Origin: Candidatus Melainabacteria bacterium
Lineage (GTDB): Bacteria; Cyanobacteriota; Vampirovibrionia; Obscuribacterales; Obscuribacteraceae
NCBI GenBank assembly: GCA_003175915.1
Contig: PSRH01000125.1
Coordinates: 1 to 14,222 of the forward strand
Length of the DNA stretch: 14,222 nt
Direction: 5' to 3'
This document shows positions 1 to 6,783 of the stretch, in pieces. The position numbers were made by a program, and so were the translations under genes. Within the stretch, counting starts at the first letter, position 1, and every line of letters begins with the position of its first letter. The notes below the pieces were generated by a model, which saw nothing but the letters and a program-made list of their open reading frames with translations, was not told the origin of the DNA and ran no database searches.

Positions 1-941
1 TAGAGAACGGTACGGGCGCCAAACATTTCCTTCTGAGCAATCAGTCCTTCATTAAGCACTCTGCCTTCATTTTCCGTCGAAATTCCAAAATCAAAGTATC
101 GCTTAGAGTGACAATGATCTCGCATTACGGTGTCGATGATCAGATCAAGGGCGCCAAGATCCTTGCCCTCCTCAGACGCTGCCATATATTGAGCATGCGA
201 CACCCAGCGCGTTTCGTAGATGACCAGCCCTGCCAAGAGGCTCTCGTCCTTGTGGGCGGTGAACAGTTTGATATTTTCGGGAAATCGACCGGCTAGAAGC
301 GTGATTTCGTCTTCTGAATGCACGGGACGAGTATTGTGTCGGCGAGCCAGGACCTCCGTTTCAAGAGCCATGAAACTAGAAAAATCGCTGCTTTGCCTGA
401 CCGTTACACCATTCTTTTCCGCTAGTTTCAAGCTGTACTTGCGTCCCTTGCTATAGGGCAGACGATAGTCCAAGCGTATTGTGGAAGAGGCGTCTCGCCT
501 CACTAGGCGCGCCTGCTTCCGAAATAGCGCATAGAGATCTTCACCAGCAGGAATTGTGTGATAGATATCGGGCATCGCTTTGTAGCGGAGTTTCTTAATT
601 TTCTTTGTGCGAAGATACTCAAAGAGCGAATCGAAGATTCCGAGCATGAGCGGGGTGCGCATCCATTCCTGACTTATGACACCACCGAAGGTCAATCCGC
701 CATGCGAGACCAACGAATCATCCGCTTGATTAGCCGGTATGATTCCAAGCAATTCGTCATTTTGGAAAAACATTAACGAGTGATCTTCGAACCTATGCCG
801 ATGATACTCCAGGTAGTTCCGGAGGAACATAAAGTGGCTGTTTTTGGCCGTACTAATCCATTCATCCCAGCTGCAGCGAGCTTCGTCGCTATAACGGACC
901 GTTCGAATCTGGGTTGTGACGTCGGCTTTTGCAACAGGCAT
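1..941 (-). CDS. FemAB/GNAT-fold N-acyltransferase (partial, C-terminus off left edge)
   Basis: The minus strand is open from an ATG at 941 to the window edge (313 residues visible, no stop). I recognise a family of cytoplasmic acyltransferases (Acetyltransf_6/BioF2-like, FemAB-related) common in O-antigen and capsule loci, probably N-acylating amino sugars. Seen: an N-terminal half with HFMFLRNYLEYHRHRF (residues 36-51) and a GGLTFGG turn (81-87), a central DLYALFRKQARLVRRD (135-150), and the hallmark C-terminal block FDFGISTE (283-290), LNEGL (296-300), QKEMFGAR (303-310). Relatives are about 330-340 residues, so only some 20 are missing. No good Shine-Dalgarno precedes the ATG. The frame stays open upstream to a TGA near 1018, including an in-frame TTG, so a start up to about 20 residues earlier is possible, but family similarity begins near residue 11. 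The gene is divergent from the GT2 at 1202. Substrate unknown; a 3-amino-3,6-dideoxyhexose is a candidate because an FdtA-type isomerase lies nearby. Confidence 0.85.
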   Translation of the reverse strand, partial: MPVAKADVTTQIRTVRYSDEARCSWDEWISTAKNSHFMFLRNYLEYHRHRFEDHSLMFFQNDELLGIIPANQADDSLVSHGGLTFGGVISQEWMRTPLMLGIFDSLFEYLRTKKIKKLRYKAMPDIYHTIPAGEDLYALFRKQARLVRRDASSTIRLDYRLPYSKGRKYSLKLAEKNGVTVRQSSDFSSFMALETEVLARRHNTRPVHSEDEITLLAGRFPENIKLFTAHKDESLLAGLVIYETRWVSHAQYMAASEEGKDLGALDLIIDTVMRDHCHSKRYFDFGISTENEGRVLNEGLIAQKEMFGARTVL

Positions 942-1201
942 GTTCGACCACGCTAGCTGAATGGGGTTTGCCGCCCAAATCTTCTTCAACCGGATTGAAT
1001 GTCCGAAGCAGAGCAGTCATCGCGAAGCTGGTACAGGCAAAACACAGCATAATTGTTTTCTTTCTAAAGTCGATAATTTGTGTTTGGCTGCGCATGAAAG
1101 TTTTTAAACCTCGCTTGAACCAGGCTCCCTGACGAAATTCTTAACTCGGTTCGGTGTAAAATGCCAACTTAATCGACTATGCGTACCTCTGGAGCATTGA
1201 C
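942..1201. promoter_or_regulatory. Divergent intergenic region
   Basis: These 260 bases separate two divergent genes (acyltransferase leftward, GT2 rightward), so promoters for both should lie here. On the plus strand a TAAAAT at 1157-1162 resembles a -10 box, but no convincing -35 sits 16-18 bases before it. The plus-strand GT2 has a clear Shine-Dalgarno GGAG at 1191-1194. An AT-rich run lies around 1045-1110. A small minus-strand ORF (1095-889) with a hydrophobic stretch overlaps the acyltransferase start in another frame; I do not accept it as a gene. No tRNA or clear terminator is visible. Confidence 0.3.
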
Positions 1202-2590
1202 TTGCCTAAGGTTTCCATACTTTTGCCTGTCTTCAATGGCGAACTCTACTTGAGACAAGCCATCGAGAGTGCGCTCAATCAAACGGTCGGCGATTTTGAG
1301 CTTTTGATAGCTGACGACGCTTCCACCGACTCCTCGCCTGAAATTATCCGTGAATATGCCAAGCTCGATCCCCGCATTCACGCTTGGAGAAACCCAACCA
1401 ATCTTGGGCTGTTTGCTAATTACAACGCGTGTTTGGGGCGGGCTTCCGCTGAGTACATAAAGCCTTTTGCTCAAGACGATATCTTCGAACCATCAATCAT
1501 TGAGGAGATGCTTTCTTTATTGGAAAACGACGGGCTCCTTGCCTTAGTAAGTTGTGCTCGGCGATGGATCGATAACCGGGCCAACGAGATTGGCGTACGG
1601 CGCTGGTTCAACGAGAGCAAAAAAATGTCTTCCCAAACTGTGCTCAAAGATAATCTCCTCGATCTGAAAAATCATATTGGAGAACCAAGCTCAGTCATGT
1701 TTCGGCGCGCTTTCGCAGGAAGCGGATTTGATGCTAACTTCCACCATTTAGGCGACATTGAATACTGGTTGAGGATCATCGAGAACGGCGCGTATTTTTA
1801 TTATAACGAAGCATTGTGCCGCTTTCGCCAACACGAAGGCAGCACCACAACCAAAAATTCCTCCAGTCTTACTTTCATCTCAGATCTAGCCCGCCTTGGT
1901 AGAAAATATAGTTCTTTCCTGGAAGACTTGGGCGTAACCCAAGCTGCCTACATGCGTCTTGTTGCAGAAGGAGTTTCCGCCCACGTGCGTTGGCTTGCCA
2001 AAAAGAACGAAGTTTCTTTGGAAAACTTTCTGGCAGTCAAATATGAAACTCTCGATTCAATCAAAGATGATTTTATTGTGCTCAAGGAACTTGCCTTCAA
2101 TTCCTTCTTGATCGCCGGGCAAATGATCGAGGAAAACAACAATATGAAAACCGATTGGTCTGTTGAATATCACCGCATGATGGCGGCCTTTTCCGTCGAA
2201 CGCAAACAATTACAGGACAACTTGACCGATCTCGAGGAGCGTTATGTTCGACTGAAAACGGAATGTCAGATCGCTCAGCATGGTCATAGACTCCTTGAGT
2301 CCCGCTGTGCTGAGCTTGAGAGAATGAACGCCGAGTCCAATGAAAGTTGCAGACGGCTTAATCGGGATTTCGAGGAACTCAGGCATACCTGTGAACGCCT
2401 CGACATTGATCACAAAAGATTTTTGGATTTGGAGGGCGAGCACCAGAAGCTGTTAGGGAGCTATTCCTGGCAGTTGACAAAGCCGCTGCGAGATTTCAAT
2501 CGACTTTATCGAGGAGCCAGAAGAAGTTACACGCGTGTCTTAGAACTCAACAAAACAAATTCTTTAGAAAACAACAATGCCAAAAATTAG
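1202..2590 (+). CDS. Family 2 glycosyltransferase with C-terminal coiled coil and SWxxTxPxR tail
   Basis: Cytoplasmic inverting glycosyltransferase (GT2, GT-A fold), 462 residues. The N-terminus reads VSILLPVFNGELYLRQAIESAL, the classic GT2 opening. ADDAST at 37-42 is the nucleotide-binding region, AQDD at 90-93 stands at the DXD metal site, and LGDIEYWLRI (183-192) lies in the acceptor/catalytic-base region. Residues 320-419 are rich in heptad-like Leu/Glu/Arg spacing (coiled coil), ending in SYSWQLTKPLRDFNRLYRGA (420-439), a tail shared with two other GTs here. The start is TTG at 1202: it places the GT2 opening at residue 3 and has GGAG seven bases upstream (1191-1194). The 3' end overlaps the next GT2 by 14 bases, so the two are probably co-transcribed and translationally coupled. 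Donor and acceptor sugars cannot be read from the sequence. Confidence 0.93.
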   Translation: MPKVSILLPVFNGELYLRQAIESALNQTVGDFELLIADDASTDSSPEIIREYAKLDPRIHAWRNPTNLGLFANYNACLGRASAEYIKPFAQDDIFEPSIIEEMLSLLENDGLLALVSCARRWIDNRANEIGVRRWFNESKKMSSQTVLKDNLLDLKNHIGEPSSVMFRRAFAGSGFDANFHHLGDIEYWLRIIENGAYFYYNEALCRFRQHEGSTTTKNSSSLTFISDLARLGRKYSSFLEDLGVTQAAYMRLVAEGVSAHVRWLAKKNEVSLENFLAVKYETLDSIKDDFIVLKELAFNSFLIAGQMIEENNNMKTDWSVEYHRMMAAFSVERKQLQDNLTDLEERYVRLKTECQIAQHGHRLLESRCAELERMNAESNESCRRLNRDFEELRHTCERLDIDHKRFLDLEGEHQKLLGSYSWQLTKPLRDFNRLYRGARRSYTRVLELNKTNSLENNNAKN

Positions 2591-3890
2591 CATCTTATCT
2601 CCCGCATATAATCATTCCCAGTACATCGGCGAAGCAATAAGCAGCGTGCTTTCGCAGACTATGCAAGACTTCGAATACATAATTTCCGATGACGCCTCAA
2701 CCGATGACACTCTTGCGCAGATTAACAAGTTCAGCGATCCACGGATGATTGTCATTGCTAACGATCAAAACGTAGGTACTTCAGTTAACTCCACTCGCTG
2801 TTTCTCTCGCGCGAACGGTGAATACATATCCTGGTTGACTACGGATGACGTGTACGAAACTAATGCCATTGAGGTAATGAGTTCATACCTTGACGCCCAT
2901 CCCGATGTCGCTGGCGTTTTTGCTGGCGCCAGAATGATCGACGAGGCCGGTACATTCACCAATGAAGAGTGGACAACCGCCGGTGTCGGAATGGACCGCT
3001 ATCAACTTTTGAATTCCATCTTTCTCTGCAAGCATGTTTTCTGCTCACCAGCCGCAATGATTCGCAGAAACGCGCTCGAGCAAGTCAACTACTTATCGCC
3101 AAATATTCGTCAGGCGAACGACATGGACCTCTGGATCAGACTTCTATTTAAATGTGATCTTGTGGTTTTGCCCGACGCTATATTTCGATTTAGAAGGCGT
3201 GCTGACAAGAAGAATTTATCGGCACCCAGCGAAGATAGCATAGCCAGATTTACCTTTGAAATGTCGGAAATCTTGGAGCTCTTTTCAGAATATGTTAAAA
3301 CATTTGACACTCTGGCAAAGATATTTCCAGAAGTACGTGATCGAAACTGGCCGGCCGACGATCGCTTTGTACCATTCTACCTGGCTCATTTGGCTCTAGA
3401 GTTCCAGCACCCTTCGCATTTGCTCTATGGTCTGCGCTTGCTTTATCGAGTATTTTCATCCGCGGAGCTTGCCCAAGCGCTCAAGGAAAAGCTTGATTTC
3501 GGGTACCCTGAGTACTTTGCATTGACCGGCGCTATCAAGGTTTTTTACGATTATGAGGTGCGTGCTGAAAGGGACGAGCTAAAAATCACTTTTGAAGAAC
3601 AGAGCGAGACTCTCGATCGCATTTCGAAGCACAATACCGTCCTGGCCAATCGCCTCGAGGAGCTTAAGCAAACCTGCCATCGCTATACCAGCGAAATTCA
3701 ATTGCTTCAAACTACTGTTTCGGAACGCGATCAACAGATGAGGGAAATGTCCGCTGTGATCAACGATCTAATGGCGCGCTGCCGTGAACTTGAACAAACG
3801 TGCCATAATTACACAACCAGCTCTTCATGGCGTTTGACCGCTCCGATGAGACAATTGAAACAGTCCGTGCTTGAGATATACCGACGATAG
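2577..3890 (+). CDS. Family 2 glycosyltransferase, tandem paralogue with coiled-coil tail
   Basis: GT2 glycosyltransferase of 437 residues, a diverged paralogue of the preceding gene. MPKISILSPAYNHSQYIGEA opens the GT-A domain; SDDAST (38-43), TTDD (88-91) and NDMDLWIRLL (181-190) mark the nucleotide site, the DXD-like metal site and the acceptor region. A linker helical region (about 220-325) precedes a coiled coil (about 325-413) containing a duplicated unit, ELKQTCHRYT (362-371) and ELEQTCHNYT (404-413). The protein ends in SSSWRLTAPMRQLKQ (415-429) and a basic YRR terminus. The ATG at 2577 lies inside the last codons of the upstream gene (14-base overlap) with only a weak upstream AGAA, which suggests coupled translation. 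The TPR lipoprotein gene follows after 38 bases. Sugar specificity unknown. Confidence 0.92.
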   Translation: MPKISILSPAYNHSQYIGEAISSVLSQTMQDFEYIISDDASTDDTLAQINKFSDPRMIVIANDQNVGTSVNSTRCFSRANGEYISWLTTDDVYETNAIEVMSSYLDAHPDVAGVFAGARMIDEAGTFTNEEWTTAGVGMDRYQLLNSIFLCKHVFCSPAAMIRRNALEQVNYLSPNIRQANDMDLWIRLLFKCDLVVLPDAIFRFRRRADKKNLSAPSEDSIARFTFEMSEILELFSEYVKTFDTLAKIFPEVRDRNWPADDRFVPFYLAHLALEFQHPSHLLYGLRLLYRVFSSAELAQALKEKLDFGYPEYFALTGAIKVFYDYEVRAERDELKITFEEQSETLDRISKHNTVLANRLEELKQTCHRYTSEIQLLQTTVSERDQQMREMSAVINDLMARCRELEQTCHNYTTSSSWRLTAPMRQLKQSVLEIYRR

Positions 3891-3928
3891 CTTTCTCTAC
3901 TCTCTTCCAAGAAACGAGGACTAGACTG

Positions 3929-4699
3929 ATGCTTCTTAGATGCTTTCCTTGTCTCGCCATTCTACTCGTCTCTTGTTTGCTGTCATGCTCGTGCAGTCTT
4001 GAAAACAAAACCTCAGCAATAAGTCAGTTGGAAGAAGCTGTGAAAGTACATCCGGACGATCCAAAGACGCATTTTCAGCTCGGTTACGCCTACGAGCAGG
4101 CCGGGGACTACCAGAAGGCAATTGATAGCTTAAGCCGTGCCCTGACTCTCAATCACGATGACGCCAAAACTTATTACACACGCGGATATGCATATGGGCA
4201 GCTAGGCCGACAGGCTGAGGCAATCGATGACTGCACAAAGGCAATCACACTTGATCCGAAAAATGCAGCGGCCTATTTGGTGCGAGGCTACGGTTACCAG
4301 CGGCTCACTCAACACGAAAAGGCCATCAGAGATTTCAACAGCGCCATTCTTCTCTCCCCCAGAGATCCTTATGCCTATTTCAATCGCGGATATGCCTACG
4401 CCCAAATGGGACTGAGTTTGCGAGCCATTAGCGATTTCAGCGAAGCGATAAAGTTGGATCCCAACGACGCCAACACCTTCACCAACCGTGCATACAACTA
4501 TGCAACTCTGGGACAGTATCAACAAGTACTGGATGATTGCAACAAAGCAATCAGCATCAATCCAAATATCGCCCAGGCCTATTTTCTGCGGGCGCAGGCT
4601 TATGATGGGTTGGGGAAGAAAGAGCTAGCAGCTCCTGACCGGCAGAAAGCCCAGGAACTAGGTTATAAGCCTATTGCAGGAGGAGCATCTACTCAATAA
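3929..4699 (+). CDS. TPR-repeat lipoprotein
   Basis: 256 residues with a short basic N-terminus and a hydrophobic core (residues 6-19), followed by a Cys cluster. LVSC (C16) and LLSC (C20) both resemble lipoboxes, so a lipoprotein anchored in a membrane on the periplasmic side is likely; which Cys is lipidated is unclear. The rest is about six tandem tetratricopeptide repeats of 34 residues with the RGYAY and AIxDxxxAIxLxPxxA signatures, for example residues starting near 83 (TRGYAYGQLGRQAEAIDDCT), 117, 151 and 185. TPR arrays bind protein partners; here a scaffold for polysaccharide assembly or export is a reasonable guess, not shown. The ATG at 3929 has a good Shine-Dalgarno GAGGA at 3916-3920 with eight-base spacing. 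It is last of the plus-strand trio and converges on the minus-strand methyltransferase, leaving 46 bases between the stops. Confidence 0.9.
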   Translation: MLLRCFPCLAILLVSCLLSCSCSLENKTSAISQLEEAVKVHPDDPKTHFQLGYAYEQAGDYQKAIDSLSRALTLNHDDAKTYYTRGYAYGQLGRQAEAIDDCTKAITLDPKNAAAYLVRGYGYQRLTQHEKAIRDFNSAILLSPRDPYAYFNRGYAYAQMGLSLRAISDFSEAIKLDPNDANTFTNRAYNYATLGQYQQVLDDCNKAISINPNIAQAYFLRAQAYDGLGKKELAAPDRQKAQELGYKPIAGGASTQ

Positions 4700-4700
4700 A

Positions 4701-4738
4701 AAGGCTAACTTAAGACTTGCAAGCCTTCCTAACTTGAG
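4701..4738. terminator. Weak hairpin and short direct repeat between convergent genes
   Basis: Between the TPR gene stop and the opposing methyltransferase stop, AAGGCT (4701-4706) can pair with AGCCTT (4722-4727) around a 15-base loop, and the sequence CTAACTTRAG occurs twice (4705-4714 and 4729-4738). Three or more A precede the stem on the plus strand, which would give a U tract for leftward transcripts, but the six-pair stem is weak. A bidirectional terminator would be expected at such a junction; this is only a candidate. Confidence 0.22.
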
Positions 4739-4745
4739 AACAGAT

Positions 4746-5507
4746 TCAGCCAAATATCGCATAGCTTCTATCCGGCAATAGCTTCGACCTCCTGACCGTG
4801 CAATTCTTAAGCTCTAGGACTTCTAGAACTGCCTTAGTCTCTCCAGGATATTGATCTGAATTTAGCTCATCAAAAGCGAGTACAGAACCTTTTACAAGTC
4901 TCGGCAATATCGACTGCAAACCAATTTTAGTGGGTTCGTAGATAGCAAAGTCAAAATATGCTAGGGCAACCAGGGCTTGGGGATTCTCTTCAAAAAATCC
5001 CGGCACAGTCGTTCGTGCATCCCCTTTGATGATTCGATGCTTTTTGACCTGCGACATCACATTCTCTGACTCATGGTAATTGATCAGCTGTTCCAAATAT
5101 TCATGATAGTCATCTGTTGTCTTGTAATTTTCTTCAGAGATAACCTCGGATCGCTTGTCTTCACTGGATGGGGGAGGATAACCAGTGAAAGTATCGAAAC
5201 CAATAACGCGGCGTGCATGATTATAGGGTTCGTAGATAGCTCGCAAGTTCTCAAAGACGACCATATCTTGCCCCCACCAGGTTCCTAGCGTCAATACGTG
5301 TCCGGGAATTTCTAAGATATGGCAGTAAATTTCCTGCAGGAAGAATATTTTCGCCAAAGCTGAGCTTCTCATATAAAGACCAAGATTAGTGAGAAGTTGA
5401 TCGTCAGGTAACGGTCTTTGAGACCAGAGTCGATACAACTCCTCTCTGCAGCTCTTTTGCGCATGAGAGGCAACTGTGTGTGGTTCAAATGAAACTGTTC
5501 TGGTCAA
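4746..5507 (-). CDS. TylF/MycF-like class I SAM-dependent O-methyltransferase
   Basis: 253-residue cytoplasmic methyltransferase resembling the macrocin-O-methyltransferase (TylF/MycF) group, which methylates sugar hydroxyls with S-adenosylmethionine. Seen: VLTLGTWWGQD (71-81) at the SAM-binding loop, GFDTFTGYP (103-111) at the ribose-binding acidic strand, KGDARTTVPG (161-170), AYFDFAIYEPTKIGLQ (183-198), and AFDELNSDQYPGE (211-223), a likely acidic metal/catalytic site. The start is TTG at 5507: AAGGGG lies eight bases upstream, and 15 bases separate it from the cupin stop. It is the last gene of the minus-strand set, so it probably methylates a sugar made or transferred by that set. Acceptor and position are not readable. 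Confidence 0.82.
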   Translation of the reverse strand: MTRTVSFEPHTVASHAQKSCREELYRLWSQRPLPDDQLLTNLGLYMRSSALAKIFFLQEIYCHILEIPGHVLTLGTWWGQDMVVFENLRAIYEPYNHARRVIGFDTFTGYPPPSSEDKRSEVISEENYKTTDDYHEYLEQLINYHESENVMSQVKKHRIIKGDARTTVPGFFEENPQALVALAYFDFAIYEPTKIGLQSILPRLVKGSVLAFDELNSDQYPGETKAVLEVLELKNCTVRRSKLLPDRSYAIFG

Positions 5508-5522
5508 TGTAATTACCCCTTC

Positions 5523-6014
5523 TTATGCCTCTGCTCTGAATAAACTCGCTCGGTCAAAGTCAACTGATGGAACAGCTCTAATTTGATGGGCGGCTCTAAC
5601 AAAATCATCGTAGTGGCGAAAGTAGTCGGCTTCCTCAAAGGATGCGCTTGCAAGAGCCAGGCACACTGAGCCGGATGAAAAGTTGTCGATGATCCGCCAA
5701 ACAAACGGTGTAATTAACAATCCCAAATATGGACGGTTGAGGGTAATGGTGCGCTGCTCGAAAGCGTCATCAATGTGAACATCAAAGCTACCCGAAACCG
5801 GGATCAAGTACTGAAAGAGCGTCTTGTGCGCATGTCCAGCTCTCTGTGAACCGGCATGGACATCATAAATGTAATAGACACGTTTGATTTCGAAAGGAAT
5901 ATGGTTTCCTCCCTCAACGAAAGTGAGATTGCCACGCTCGTCGCTGATCTTATTCAGCTCAATGATTCGACAGTCATGAATGGAAAATGGTTCTGACAGC
6001 ACTCTATATTTCAC
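5523..6014 (-). CDS. fdtA-like: FdtA/QdtA-type dTDP-4-keto-6-deoxyglucose 3,4-ketoisomerase (cupin)
   Basis: 163-residue single-domain cupin of the FdtA/QdtA/WxcM-C family. These enzymes convert dTDP-4-keto-6-deoxyglucose to a 3-keto-6-deoxyhexose, the entry to dTDP-Fuc3N and dTDP-Qui3N. Seen: DERGNLTFVEGGNHIPFEIK (25-44), KRVYYIYDV (44-52), RAGHAHKTLFQYLIPVSGS (58-76) with the paired histidines H61 and H63 expected at the active site, and LASASFEEADYFRHYDDF (121-138). I place the start at GTG 6014, which overlaps the upstream methyltransferase TGA as GTGA; a longer reading from 6089 would add 25 residues unlike the family. Whether the product is galacto- or gluco-configured cannot be told. 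No matching 3-aminotransferase is in the window, so the end sugar is open. Confidence 0.87.
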   Translation of the reverse strand: MKYRVLSEPFSIHDCRIIELNKISDERGNLTFVEGGNHIPFEIKRVYYIYDVHAGSQRAGHAHKTLFQYLIPVSGSFDVHIDDAFEQRTITLNRPYLGLLITPFVWRIIDNFSSGSVCLALASASFEEADYFRHYDDFVRAAHQIRAVPSVDFDRASLFRAEA

Positions 6015-6766
6015 CTTGGAGAAGTAGCCTTTGAGTTGTGCTTGGCCATGATTGCTATACGCGGACCTACCGGCATGTCTATGATGCACGTTTCTTCGAT
6101 ATCAGTGTAGCCTGTGTCTTGTAAAAGCTGGATCAAAGCGTCCTTGTGAAGCCAGCGCGAGTAGGAATCCAGCCCTGACAGTGGTTCTTCCCAACCGCTC
6201 TCTTTCCATAAGTGGGCTCTGTACGTTCGACCATTAAAGATAATATCCGAACGCTCATATTGAGTGTCGTCGTAACAAAATTGTGTGTCCAACAATAGAA
6301 CTGGCGCTATTCCCGCAATTCTATAGAAATGCTCGACCGGATTTTCAAGGTGATAGAGAATACCCGCGTGGAAGAGAATATCGAATTTTCCAAAAGTGGT
6401 ATCGATCTCGCGCACGTCCTTCATTACTATCCGGACGTTACTGACGCCGTGGACGTAAAGCCTCACCAGGGCGTTGATAATATTTGCCGGACGCACTTCA
6501 ACTGCCACCACTTCCTTGCATAGAGCGGCGATCGAAACAGTATGATGCGCTTCGAAGCATCCCAGCTCCAAAATTCGCTTGTTTTCAGTATCCGTCCTTC
6601 GAAATAAGTCGGTGATCCTTGCATCATTACCTACATCGGCTGTGACAGCAATACCGCCGTCTTCGGGGAGTTTGCCGAGTATCCGTCCGTCCGGAAGCAG
6701 TGTCCCGATATTCCACCGCAGTCCTTCTTGGAAGTCGCGATATTGTCGATCGTTTAGCTCAATCAC
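6011..6766 (-). CDS. Class I SAM-dependent methyltransferase
   Basis: 251-residue Rossmann-fold methyltransferase. Seen: RILELGCFEAHHT (64-76) as motif I, VVAVEVRP (86-93) with the acidic residue ending strand 2, MKDVRE (115-120), and FDILFHAGILYHLENPVEHF (128-147) as motif IV/post-motif. That last pattern is also met in the CmoB-like/DUF1698 group, so the substrate (a sugar, or less likely something else) is not certain. A C-terminal WLHKDALIQLLQDTGY (205-220) is typical of the fold's last helix. The start is GTG at 6766, with AGGAG eight bases upstream in the 17-base gap after the GT2. The gene ends in a GTGA overlap with the cupin, implying coupled translation within a minus-strand operon. 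Confidence 0.83.
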   Translation of the reverse strand: MIELNDRQYRDFQEGLRWNIGTLLPDGRILGKLPEDGGIAVTADVGNDARITDLFRRTDTENKRILELGCFEAHHTVSIAALCKEVVAVEVRPANIINALVRLYVHGVSNVRIVMKDVREIDTTFGKFDILFHAGILYHLENPVEHFYRIAGIAPVLLLDTQFCYDDTQYERSDIIFNGRTYRAHLWKESGWEEPLSGLDSYSRWLHKDALIQLLQDTGYTDIEETCIIDMPVGPRIAIMAKHNSKATSPR

Positions 6767-6783
6767 TTTCGCTCTCCTGTCGA

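Noticed and set aside
889..1095. Small minus-strand ORF with a hydrophobic N-terminal stretch in front of the acyltransferase
   Set aside because: It overlaps the acyltransferase start in another frame, has a Cys/Arg-rich unconserved-looking C-terminus and no clear Shine-Dalgarno; more likely leader or chance.
1169..1474. 101-codon minus-strand ORF opposite the first GT2
   Set aside because: Antisense shadow of a strongly recognised GT2 domain, with no family features.
3950..4690. Repeated DNA within the TPR gene as a possible repeat element
   Set aside because: The repetition follows the 34-residue TPR period of the protein and is explained by it.
6015..6089. Extending the cupin gene upstream to an ATG at 6089
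   Set aside because: The added 25 residues lie wholly inside the methyltransferase gene in another frame and do not look like the FdtA family; GTG at 6014 with a GTGA overlap is simpler.
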